A stretch of DNA of 41,134 bases from the NCBI GenBank assembly GCA_009841235.1, contig VXMH01000010.1, positions 1 to 41,134 on the forward strand, read 5' to 3'. This document shows, one piece after another, positions 7,691 to 14,885 of the stretch; the first letter of the stretch is position 1, and each line of letters begins with the position of its first letter. The notes beneath the pieces were generated by a model. It saw only the letters and a program-made list of their open reading frames with translations, searched no databases and was not told the DNA's origin. The translations under genes were made by a program, and so were the position numbers. Source of the stretch: Caldilineaceae bacterium SB0661_bin_32 (GTDB taxonomy: Bacteria; Chloroflexota; Anaerolineae; Caldilineales; Caldilineaceae).

Positions 7691-9019
7691 GTGAAAATAT
7701 CCAGAATCGCGGTGCATGGCCTCTTCGACAGGTTCAATCATGAACTCACATTCGATCCCTGTGAACGTATTGCCATCATGATCGGGCCGAATGGATATGG
7801 GAAGACCACGATCCTCCGCATCCTTAACGTGTTGTTCAATTACTCGCCGCGCAGTCTTGGCCGGATGCCATTTGAAGAAATCCATGTGGATTTCGACGAC
7901 GGATCGCGTCTGACCGTTGATCGCGTTTCAGGCGAATCTTCTCCGCGACTATCCTATGTTACACCCACGCGCGCGATGGAACCTTACATTCCGGAGCCGT
8001 TAAGCGCGGCGCAAGGCGTGTCATTCCCCCTGGGGATGGTTGGGGACATTATTCCGGGGCTTGAGCGAATTGGGGCTTCAGAGTGGCGAAATGTCCACAC
8101 CGGCGATGTTCTCGATTTGGACGGCGTAATCGAAACTTACGAAGAGGTGCTTCCCTTCAGTGTTGAAGAATATGAACAGAAGATACCCCCCTGGCTGGAG
8201 GAGATCAGAGCATCACTGCCGGTCCGTTTCATTGATACCGAACGACTTACCGATCTTCCCACCTATGGACGGCGGCCTGGAAGTCGCTCCCCCTATGCCT
8301 ACATCGCGCCGGAACGAACCGTTCGGCTCTATTCGATAGAGCTGGCCGGCAAGGTCCAGAAGACCCTGACACAATATGCTACATTGTCCCAATCGCTGGA
8401 CCGATCATTCCCTGCCAGGCTTGTCGTGGAGCCGGCTGGCGAGCCGCTGTCAAAAGCACAGCTGGCTCAGGACCTGGCAGAAGTGGATAAACGGCGTTCC
8501 AAAATCATTGAAGCCGGACTTTTGCCCCAGGAACACGCAAGTTTGAGCGTACCCGACATCGATTCGATCGACGACTCCAGGATAGGCGTCCTGGCAGTTT
8601 ACGCCCAGGACGCCACCGAGAAACTGGACGTATTTGAAGATCTTTACTTACGCGTAAATACATTTGTGAGAATCGCTAACGCCCGTCTGCTGCACAAGCA
8701 GATCTCTGTCAGCCAGGAAGGACTGAAGGTCTCAACCTCAGATGGCGCAGCCCTCGAACTTGAGATGCTCTCCTCCGGCGAACAGCATGAAATCGTCCTC
8801 CTGTTCGATCTCTTGTTCAGAACGAAGAAAAACGCCCTCATCATGGTGGACGAACCGGAGTTGTCTTTACATGTCGCCTGGCAGAGGGAGATTTTGAAGG
8901 ATCTTCAGGAAATGGCCGAACTGTCGGACTTTCGAGTCTTGCTTGCAACTCACTCTCCTCAAATCATTGGGGACAGGATGGACCTGACCATTGATTTGCA
9001 GGAGCAGGAAGTAGAATGA
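7691..9019 (+). CDS. AAA ATPase of a PARIS-like pair (AriA-type)
   Basis: The 442-residue protein is an SMC/OLD-like ATPase of the AAA_15/AAA_21 type. Walker A is GPNGYGKTT (residues 32-40), the ABC signature is LSSGEQHE (about 360-367), Walker B is ALIMVDEPELSLH (Asp387, Glu388), and the H-loop is ATHSPQ. The start is GTG at 7691 with AAGGAG at 7679-7684. The stop overlaps the next gene by 4 bp (ATGA), so the two products are made together. AAA_15 plus DUF4435 is the gene order of the PARIS anti-phage system, in which the ATPase assembly holds the effector until a phage anti-restriction protein is sensed. Lower GC than the flanking genes fits horizontal transfer. Other OLD/DUF4435 pairs exist, so PARIS is likely rather than certain. 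Confidence 0.75.
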   Translation: MKISRIAVHGLFDRFNHELTFDPCERIAIMIGPNGYGKTTILRILNVLFNYSPRSLGRMPFEEIHVDFDDGSRLTVDRVSGESSPRLSYVTPTRAMEPYIPEPLSAAQGVSFPLGMVGDIIPGLERIGASEWRNVHTGDVLDLDGVIETYEEVLPFSVEEYEQKIPPWLEEIRASLPVRFIDTERLTDLPTYGRRPGSRSPYAYIAPERTVRLYSIELAGKVQKTLTQYATLSQSLDRSFPARLVVEPAGEPLSKAQLAQDLAEVDKRRSKIIEAGLLPQEHASLSVPDIDSIDDSRIGVLAVYAQDATEKLDVFEDLYLRVNTFVRIANARLLHKQISVSQEGLKVSTSDGAALELEMLSSGEQHEIVLLFDLLFRTKKNALIMVDEPELSLHVAWQREILKDLQEMAELSDFRVLLATHSPQIIGDRMDLTIDLQEQEVE

Positions 9020-9870
9020 TTCATCGCACCCCGCATGAAATTGCTGCTGAAATTCGAATGGGCCGATCTCAATCCCCCAGGACCCTCTTGATAGTAGAAG
9101 GCCGGGATGACCGGCTTTTGATGGAAGCTTTCGTTTCACAATCGACGTGTAGAATTGAAGTGGCCGGGGGGAAACAAAACGTCTGTGACGTGATCGACAT
9201 TTTGGATGCAGAAGGTTTCAATGGCGTATTGGGACTGGTCGATGCAGACTTTGACAGAATCGAAGGGAGTCCGGCTAGAAGCCATAACCTGGTCATGCCT
9301 GAATGCCACGACCTGATCATGATGCTGGTAAAGTCGCCGGCTCTCGGCCGAACGATAACGGAGTTGGGGAGTAGACCGAAGCTTGAAACCTTCAATGAGA
9401 ACGTTGTTGACGCACTATTGAACAGGGCGTTGCCGATAGGATACTTGCGTCTGTATTCCCTGAGAGAAAATCTCAACTTGCGATTCAGAGGTCTGAATTT
9501 TTCCGCTTGGATCAACCGCACAACCTTTACGGCTGACACTGGCAAGTTAATCAGAACCGTCAAGAATCACTCGCAACGTCAAGATTTATCAGACGCGAAA
9601 TTCGCTGTTGCCATTAAAGAGATGCATGGCTTCATGTATGACCCTTACGAGTTATGTAACGGGACCGATGTAATTGAAATACTTTCAATCGGATTGAGAG
9701 GGGTTCTGGGAAATAAGCAGGCGCGGGAGGTTGAGAGTGAGCTGCTTAAAAGGTTTTTGCGGCTGGCTTACTCGAAGCAGGACTTCCGTTCATCAAGTCT
9801 GAAGAAGGAAATTGAGAAATGGGAAAGTCAAAGACCTGGACACCGGGTCCTTAAAGATGACATGAATTGA
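9016..9870 (+). CDS. DUF4435 TOPRIM-like effector of a PARIS-like pair (AriB-type)
   Basis: The 284-residue protein begins with a segment resembling a TOPRIM/OLD-type core: TLLIVEGRDDRLLMEAF (Glu28, Asp31, Asp32) and, after the strand GVLGLVDADFD, the acidic cluster Asp76, Asp78 and Asp80. These are the metal-binding positions expected for a nuclease of this fold. The C-terminal half (AVAIKEMHGFMYDPYELCNG, then a basic tail) matches the general layout of DUF4435 proteins. It starts within the stop codon of the ATPase gene. In PARIS the AriB effector is released on activation and cuts host tRNA, giving abortive infection; by homology the same is inferred here. A separate immunity or regulator gene is not present. 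Confidence 0.7.
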   Translation: MIHRTPHEIAAEIRMGRSQSPRTLLIVEGRDDRLLMEAFVSQSTCRIEVAGGKQNVCDVIDILDAEGFNGVLGLVDADFDRIEGSPARSHNLVMPECHDLIMMLVKSPALGRTITELGSRPKLETFNENVVDALLNRALPIGYLRLYSLRENLNLRFRGLNFSAWINRTTFTADTGKLIRTVKNHSQRQDLSDAKFAVAIKEMHGFMYDPYELCNGTDVIEILSIGLRGVLGNKQAREVESELLKRFLRLAYSKQDFRSSSLKKEIEKWESQRPGHRVLKDDMN

Positions 9871-9954
9871 GGTGAATACCGGACTGGCGTTCTCCGGGGA
9901 TACAACTGCTTGCAGGCGGGCTGCGCCTGAGAAGGGTGCCCTGCTCCCAGCTGT

Positions 9955-11073
9955 TCAGGAGGATTGCCGGCGCTGCCGGTTCAGTTCGTCTTCCATCGCC
10001 CGCATCCGCTCTTCGGCTTTCCGGCGCGCCGCTGCTTCCGCCTGCGCGCGTTGCTCCGCCGCATCGGCGCGTTGCGCTTCCGCCCGGCGCGCCGCTGCTT
10101 CCGCTTCCGCGCGTTGCTCCGCCGCCTGGCGCGCCGCAGCCTCCTCTTGCGCGCGTTGCGCTTCCTCTTCCCTTCGCCGCTCCGCCTCGCGCCGCGCGGC
10201 AGCCTCCTCTTCAGCCTCGGTGACGGCGATCTGCAAGGCCGGTATCACGTACCCGGAATACACGTCGTCCAGCGCCAGTTCCTCCTGAACCGGCAAGGTG
10301 AGCAGATCCCTGCGCCTGAACTGAAAGCCGGGCAGTACCTGCGATCGGATTACGCCCGCCGCGTCGGGCCGGATCTCCGCATAGCGTCGACTCGCGGTCA
10401 GCCGGTAGAAGCGCATGTAGCGGTCTGCAGGGTCAAGGATGAAGTACTCCTTCACGCCGGCCAGGGCGTAGCCTCTCTTCTTCTCCTCCGTGTCCCGCCG
10501 CACCTCCGCCAGCGTCGAATCCGACACCTCCTCCACTATCATGTCGCAGACGCCTTCAAAGGCGCGCAGCTCTACCGCGCCCCACGGCGCCGGATTGTCG
10601 TTCAGAACCACGCCGATGTCCGGCTTGTACACGACGTCCCACTTCCCGGACGGCACTCCGCTATCGAGCACCGTCATGCTGACGCCGGTCTCCAGATCGA
10701 TAAACCTGGCAATCGGGTTGACCTGAACGTAGCAGTCCAGGAGGAGGCTGAACCATCGATACTGCCTGATTTGGGGGTGGTTGGGCAATGGTTTGGCCTC
10801 CAGTCTGCCGTTGTTCCATTCGTAGCTGACGTCGATGTCCGGGTACGGGTTTTCGTACCACCTGGCCCAGTACTCCTCCTTGCTGACGCGGCGGCCGTCG
10901 TCGGGGGCAAAGGGATTGACGGACTGCGCGGGAGATTCCACCTGCGCGGGCGCGCCTGCGGGCCCGGATACGCCCGTCCCGGCCGCCCGGGATGAACCTG
11001 TCTGCGATGAACCTGTCTGCGTTTGGGAACTGTCGCGCAAGGCTTCTCTGGATTCCATTTCTCTGGATTCCAT
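9955..11073 (-). CDS. Uma2-family (DUF820) putative endonuclease with coiled-coil tail
   Basis: The 372-residue product starts at ATG 11073, preceded by GGAGGAG. An earlier in-frame start (11178) lacks such a site. It begins with a Ser/Thr/Gln-rich linker, followed by the Uma2 domain: WARWYENPYPDIDVSYEW, then KPDIGVVLND, CDMIVEEVSDST, and DTEEKKRGYALAGVKEYFI. The Asp, Glu and Lys in these segments match the PD-(D/E)XK arrangement of the family. The last 110 residues are Ala/Glu/Arg heptad repeats. The copy at 26446-27558 shares its first part, its leader and its ending, but differs in tail length and in the middle. Uma2 genes are numerous in Chloroflexota and cyanobacteria; their biological role is not established. 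Confidence 0.85.
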   Translation of the reverse strand: MESREMESREALRDSSQTQTGSSQTGSSRAAGTGVSGPAGAPAQVESPAQSVNPFAPDDGRRVSKEEYWARWYENPYPDIDVSYEWNNGRLEAKPLPNHPQIRQYRWFSLLLDCYVQVNPIARFIDLETGVSMTVLDSGVPSGKWDVVYKPDIGVVLNDNPAPWGAVELRAFEGVCDMIVEEVSDSTLAEVRRDTEEKKRGYALAGVKEYFILDPADRYMRFYRLTASRRYAEIRPDAAGVIRSQVLPGFQFRRRDLLTLPVQEELALDDVYSGYVIPALQIAVTEAEEEAAARREAERRREEEAQRAQEEAAARQAAEQRAEAEAAARRAEAQRADAAEQRAQAEAAARRKAEERMRAMEDELNRQRRQSS

Positions 11074-11129
11074 GTTGTCTCCTCCGGCATTACAGCTGCG
11101 CGCAACACGGTTGACGCGGCGCCATTCTA
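11074..11129 (-). promoter_or_regulatory. Uma2 leader with extended -10 box, shared with the second copy
   Basis: On the minus strand an extended -10 (TGA then TAGAAT, hexamer at 11124-11129) lies 50 bases before the Uma2 start. The same sequence at the same distance precedes the other copy (27609-27614). About 90 bp are nearly identical between the two, including GTTGCGCGCAGCTGTAATG and the GGAGGAG ribosome-binding site. No good -35 hexamer is seen. Confidence 0.45.
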
Positions 11130-11178
11130 TCACGATCTCCGCGCCCGCCACCAGCGCATTTGTCCACGGAACTCTCAC

Positions 11179-11773
11179 CTTTTGATATAAATCAGAAGGT
11201 TGCGTTTTGAAGGCAAACTACTACGGGTCACGATCAGTAAGACCGCTTAACCCCCAATAGCGATAAGCAGGCTCTTTATCTGCTCTGCTACTTGCTTGGC
11301 GGAATCGTAGCCGCCGTCCAAAAGAAAAACGAAAACCACTGATTTGATATTGACCGGCTTCGGTTTTGCGCAGTTTTTCGCTTACGGTAAAATTCCTGTT
11401 ACCGCGATGAAAGAAACGCGGGACCCGGGGGGCGGCCGTGACACCTTACCCCCCAAGCCCCGCTAGGCCACGAGGTTGAGGCTCGTGACTTCCTTTAAGT
11501 ATCCGCATAACTTCATTTGCTGGCAAGGTGGCGCAAACACCGATCTGCGGTTGTGCGCCATCTATTGCACGGATTTTGTACCGGTTTATGCCGGTGTTTT
11601 GGCGTTGCCGGGCGCCAGGTTCCACTTCCATAGCGGCCACCCGGATGGCCGCACGCGCATCGAATCGATCGACTCCCTGGCTATTCGGATGCTGGAGTCC
11701 AGCACCGTCATGTCTCATCTATAATGCCTTCCTGTTTTTGGCCGCGCCGGCGTCGCAAACGCCTGTCAGCCAG
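11179..11773. other. Gene-free stretch of about 600 bp
   Basis: Open frames on both strands (for example about 11446-11718 minus and 11476-11724 plus) are mutually overlapping, lack good ribosome-binding sites and match nothing I recognise. The left part is AT-richer and may contain promoter sequence for the Uma2 gene. A decayed gene cannot be excluded. Confidence 0.5.
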
Positions 11774-11804
11774 GCACTGCCGGCGAACAGTTCGCCGGCA
11801 GTGC
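11774..11804. terminator. Strong hairpin after the fibre-like gene
   Basis: A perfect 14-bp stem (GCACTGCCGGCGAA paired with its complement, 11774-11787 and 11791-11804) encloses the loop CAG. It lies 19 bases beyond the stop of the minus-strand fibre-like gene. There is no T-tract, so it is either a non-canonical terminator or an mRNA 3'-end stabiliser. Confidence 0.55.
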
Positions 11805-11822
11805 GCAGTTGACAGAACCCGA

Positions 11823-12698
11823 TCACCTCGCGTAAACCACGAAATAGAAGGACCGGGCAACGCCCTCGTGCAGCACGCTCTGACTCACGCGCTTCTCAAA
11901 CTGGACGCTGAAGCAGGGCGGGTCGGACGGGACGATCAGGGTGATCGTCATGTCATTGACATCCACCAGCGGGTTGACCTGCACCCGATAGTCCCTGTCG
12001 CTGAAATCGTCCACGCCCAACTCGTCTTCCAGATCGACAGCGTCCAAAACGATTACGTATCTGTAGTTGTCCGAATTGCTGCCGCTGCGCGTTGCGCTGG
12101 CGATGTTCCACGACTCGGCGGTCACCAGCGTTCCGTCCGCGTTTATGCGGCCGCCGGCGACGATGCGCCCCGAATAGTGAATCTTCTGGACGTCCTCTTC
12201 CCATATCGTGCGCGGCTCGGTCTCGGTGACGGGATCAGGAGCTCCCGACCCGCGAAGGCCGATACGTCGGTACATCTTGCCGTCTGAGCCGATCACACGA
12301 GCATGCTGCTCATAAAAACGCCTGTTGTTATAAGGTCCTACACCGTGCTTTTCCACCGCGGACAGTCCCAGTCGCACGTGCCTGAGCTGAGCAAGAGCGG
12401 ACTGAATTTCAGCGAAAAACGACTTTACGCCGCTGCCCAGAACCGAAGACGGCAGTATGCACCGAGTCCAGCCGCCATGCGTCTTGGCCTGCAACTCGCC
12501 CTCGTCCGAATTGTAGACGACCGTACCGAGTTCCGCCGTCGTAAACTGTGCCAATTCGTCATTGGCCCGCGGGTGAACGCCTAAACCCCAAATGCCCGGG
12601 GCAGTCGACGTCAAACTCTGCGGCGGCCGGGTGGTATCCGGCGGGGGGGGTAGGGGTGGTGGTCCGGGTGGTGGTCCTGGTGGTGGTGTTCCAGCCAT
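11823..12698 (-). CDS. Phage tail-fibre-like structural protein
   Basis: The 291-residue protein has a Pro/Gly-rich N-terminus (residues 1-24, PPPGPPPLPPPPD type). It continues with GIWGLGVHPRANDELA, TTAELGTVVYNSDEGELQ and a helical segment, then a probable beta-rich C-terminal domain (KMYRRIGLRGSGAPDPVTET, GGRINADGTLV, YRYVIVLDAVDLED). The ending with short repeated hydrophobic strands is like phage appendage tips. The start has AGGAGG six bases upstream. It has its own promoter (12967-12995) and a structured leader (12873-12946) that are the same as those before the tail-chaperone-like gene, linking it to the tail cluster. A receptor-binding or tip role is inferred from composition and context, not from a recognised family. 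Confidence 0.55.
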   Translation of the reverse strand: MAGTPPPGPPPGPPPLPPPPDTTRPPQSLTSTAPGIWGLGVHPRANDELAQFTTAELGTVVYNSDEGELQAKTHGGWTRCILPSSVLGSGVKSFFAEIQSALAQLRHVRLGLSAVEKHGVGPYNNRRFYEQHARVIGSDGKMYRRIGLRGSGAPDPVTETEPRTIWEEDVQKIHYSGRIVAGGRINADGTLVTAESWNIASATRSGSNSDNYRYVIVLDAVDLEDELGVDDFSDRDYRVQVNPLVDVNDMTITLIVPSDPPCFSVQFEKRVSQSVLHEGVARSFYFVVYAR

Positions 12699-12872
12699 GG
12701 TATTCCTCCTGACTGACTAAAAGTGGTTGAAATGGATATTGAAACCGGCGCAACAGCGAAAGGAGCGCCGGCAGACTACCTCGTTACTTCCTCGACCGCC
12801 GCAATGCCGGCGGCCCTGATCTCATCGTCCGTGCGCACTTCGATTGCCCATAACGCGAAAAGGCCCGGACTT

Positions 12873-12946
12873 GTGATAGAACGCAACTATCACGAGACCA
12901 GACCTCGTTGTATGCGCCGGCGCGCGTTTGGGGGCGCGCCGCCGCA
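12873..12946 (-). ncRNA. Structured 5' leader, copy A
   Basis: Read on the minus strand, the leader of the fibre-like gene has a 13-bp hairpin (12913-12925 with 12934-12946, one C-C mismatch) closing an 8-nt loop CCCCAAAC. A smaller ACGAG/CTCGT hairpin follows, then a 7-bp hairpin GTGATAG/CTATCAC (12873-12879 with 12887-12893), and the conserved tail GTCCGGGCCTTTTCGCG. Compared with copy B (24503-24576), spacing and loop are identical while three pairs of the long stem change on both sides (G-C/A-T, C-G/A-T, C-G/T-A). This is evidence for selection on structure. Function unknown; a cis-acting leader such as an antitermination or attenuation element is possible. Confidence 0.65.
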
Positions 12947-12966
12947 TCAGTTTTGAATTTGTATAC

Positions 12967-12995
12967 AGTCTAGCACAAAGTTTCCGCCGGCGCAA
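12967..12995 (-). promoter_or_regulatory. Promoter A of the fibre-like gene
   Basis: On the minus strand, TTGCGC (12990-12995) and TAGACT (12967-12972) are 17 bases apart, with TGC just before the -10 (extended -10). The flanking blocks GGGGGTTGC and TGTGCTAG are shared with promoter B at 24597-24625. Transcription would begin near 12960, about 14 bases before the leader hairpin. Confidence 0.6.
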
Positions 12996-13407
12996 CCCCC
13001 TTTTCCAAAACTAAGACTCGTGTTGACAAAGACTGTATAGGACACCGACCCGTGTATTCCGTGCCTGTAGGAATAGCTGGAAGCACTCGCAGCCATCAGG
13101 GATGAAATGGCGAGTGTCGATATTTCCTCCGGCTTTACTCTCAACGGCATCCTCATCCAAGTCGTATACGATGAGCAGTCTAAGTGGACATCCGGGCCAG
13201 AATACAAATTCATTTCAGACCTCGGATACCTGAAAGCATTTTGGTATCTGTGGTCTAATTACCATGTGTTCTTCAGTGCAGGCCCCTTCAACCTGTCGGT
13301 CTACGACGTAACACGAAACTGTGACATCGCATAAAGACGGCTGAATGCCCTTCACCCCAAAGTGGTCCTCCATCACAACAAAAACGATGGATGACTACTT
13401 TCAATTC
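12996..13407. other. Low-GC stretch without a supported gene
   Basis: Two opposed open frames exist here: minus 12947-13213 (88 residues, GAGG six bases before its ATG) and plus 13107-13334 (75 residues). The minus frame runs through promoter A, and the plus frame has a weak ribosome-binding site. Neither resembles a known family. This may be a decayed accessory gene. Confidence 0.4.
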
Positions 13408-13420
13408 AAAGGAGGCTGAC

Positions 13421-13651
13421 ATGTTCTCTCCATTCAATCTTCACCCTGATACCAAACAAGATAAACAACGCCACAACAACAGTTCCTCCATCAAGGATTT
13501 AGCCAGGGACTTCACGACCAAACCAATCCCTCTCCCTATCTGGCTCTGGAACACCATCGTAATCATCATCTACATTCAAATTGCAATTTTTCTTATCCAA
13601 TGGGGGTTAGCGGCTATCGCCGCCGTTATATTGTTCTTAACCAATTTGTGA
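13421..13651 (+). CDS. Small membrane protein, tail-anchored
   Basis: The 76-residue protein begins MFSPFNLHPD, has a polar N-terminal half (QDKQRHNNSSS), and ends in a strongly hydrophobic stretch from about residue 38 to the end (VIIIYIQIAIFLIQWG, then LAAIAAVILFLTNL). This could be one long or two short membrane helices with little after them. AAAGGAGG at 13408-13415 sits five bases before the ATG, a convincing site. It is isolated, on the opposite strand to the tail cluster. A holin-like or inner-membrane accessory role is possible, but there is no family match. Confidence 0.6.
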   Translation: MFSPFNLHPDTKQDKQRHNNSSSIKDLARDFTTKPIPLPIWLWNTIVIIIYIQIAIFLIQWGLAAIAAVILFLTNL

Positions 13652-14140
13652 AATACTTCGCGACAAACCGAAAGGAGACCAAAATACTCACAGAATAAAA
13701 ACTTGTCCAAAATAACAAAAAGGGTCTTAATCCAACCCATCGAAACAAAGGCTCATCTTCAATGACGCGATGGCATCGAAGAGGGTGCAGATAAAGATTA
13801 TGAAGGTCACCATGCTCTGCCCGAGTGAGGGTTTGGGTCAAACATGGCTTGCACCCACTCCAAATAAGCTGCTGACAAATCCGATCTGGAAATCTCCAGG
13901 CCTCTGCCAATTATCAAATGCTGGCTTACAAAATCTGGATGAAGTTCACTGTTTCTGTCTCGAATTGGCCCTGGTTGATAATCCCAAATACTGTTTCGAG
14001 TCGAGTTAATTACTGTGCCCCGTGTCATTTCTAATCCTTTGTCGTTTTGAATGCTAAGATGAACGCGAAAGCCAGATCGTTGCGATCATAGTGTCTCCTG
14101 GCAAGGCTTTTCGGCGGTCGCATGGTCTCATGAAGGCTGA
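13652..14140. other. Low-GC stretch, possibly a decayed gene on the minus strand
   Basis: Minus-strand frames at 13807-14028 (73 residues) and 13626-13910 (94 residues) overlap and are out of phase. Read together they could be a single frameshifted gene, but neither half is recognisable and no good ribosome-binding site precedes them. Nothing else is seen. Confidence 0.35.
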
Positions 14141-14401
14141 CTAAGAAAACAGCGCAAACCTTGGTTTTTTCCCGACGGCAATCCATATCAGGAGGAGTAT
14201 CACCCACGACGGGCCTAGCAAGACTGGCCCGTAAAACAAAATGAGGTCACATTTTTTTTCGTATTGATTGTAATACTCCCTGTCGTTATTGCACTGTTTT
14301 CGATTCACAAGCGTGCCATCGTTTATCCGTCCCGAGTTAATCAAAAACAGCGTCAACAACAAGAGGGCGACGGTTACAATTAGTAAGATGCGAGAAGTCA
14401 T
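14141..14401 (-). CDS. Small protein with two membrane segments
   Basis: The 86-residue protein starts at 14401 after GGAGAGG. The first hydrophobic segment is ILLIVTVALLLLTLFLI (about 4-20). A polar loop follows with Cys residues (QCNNDREYYNQYEKKCD), then a second hydrophobic segment (VLLGPSWVILLLIWIAV). The two cysteines could form a disulfide outside the membrane. It follows the secreted small protein at 14481-14702 in the same direction, with a plus-strand terminator between them. No family is recognised; a holin-like role in the tail cluster is only a guess. Confidence 0.6.
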   Translation of the reverse strand: MTSRILLIVTVALLLLTLFLINSGRINDGTLVNRKQCNNDREYYNQYEKKCDLILFYGPVLLGPSWVILLLIWIAVGKKPRFALFS

Positions 14402-14424
14402 GTTTCCTCTCCATAGACTTGGCA

Positions 14425-14457
14425 AGCCCACCAGCGTCAACGCTGGTGGGCTTTTTT
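14425..14457 (+). terminator. Intrinsic terminator on the plus strand
   Basis: A perfect 12-bp stem AGCCCACCAGCG (14425-14436) pairs with 14441-14452 around the loop TCAA and is followed by TTTTT. It is the best intrinsic terminator in the window, yet it faces opposite to both adjacent genes, implying a plus-strand or antisense transcript that ends here. Confidence 0.8.
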
Positions 14458-14480
14458 ATTCACGAACTTATTGGCCTTCA

Positions 14481-14702
14481 CTACCTGTTGCCCGCGTCTT
14501 CGGTGATGTTTCCCCTTATCCTGACATTATACGAAGAGTCGTTTTGGACAACGCCTGCCGCAATTGTCCCGCAGGAAGAATCCTGGCTGACACTCACGTC
14601 ATCTGAGTCGATGGGCAGGTTGCCCGAAGGGGAGTGGTTTGCCAGAACTTGCGAGGGCACGAGAATGGCGATTACCAGCAGAAGCAACAAGTAGCGATTC
14701 AT
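14481..14702 (-). CDS. Small secreted protein
   Basis: The 73-residue precursor begins MNRYLLLLLVIAILVPSQVL with a likely signal-peptidase site after VLA (about residue 22). The mature part is about 50 residues, acidic and polar, with one Cys (QDSSCGTIA) and several Asn and Ser. AAAGGAGAG precedes the ATG. It is expressed in the same direction as the membrane protein at 14141-14401. No family is recognised. Confidence 0.6.
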   Translation of the reverse strand: MNRYLLLLLVIAILVPSQVLANHSPSGNLPIDSDDVSVSQDSSCGTIAAGVVQNDSSYNVRIRGNITEDAGNR

Positions 14703-14885
14703 TATTCTCTCCTTTCATGGTGAGCCTGCATTGGAATCGGGGGATTCTGCGCAACAGCATAGCTCTGAACAGGACTGAACGTCTCGCTCAAATATACTGA
14801 AAATGGGAAACGGGCACTCCGATTGTGGTATACAGAATGATACGTAAAAACCTCTCCCCTCTCTCCTCGCAGTTACCCCTGCCCC

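Noticed and set aside
4997..7885. 962-residue open frame on the minus strand opposite the kinase gene
   Set aside because: It is antisense to a protein with all kinase, receiver and winged-helix motifs. Its composition (Arg, Gln, His, Pro) is that of a high-GC shadow frame, and it has no recognisable domain.
11446..11724. Opposed open frames suggesting a small gene
   Set aside because: Both strands are open over the same region with no ribosome-binding site and no recognisable product.
12947..13213. 88-residue minus-strand frame with a possible ribosome-binding site
   Set aside because: It overlaps the conserved promoter A and is not recognisable; kept only as part of an unassigned stretch.
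13107..13334. 75-residue plus-strand frame
   Set aside because: Weak ribosome-binding site, no family, and an opposed frame of equal quality; not enough to call a gene.
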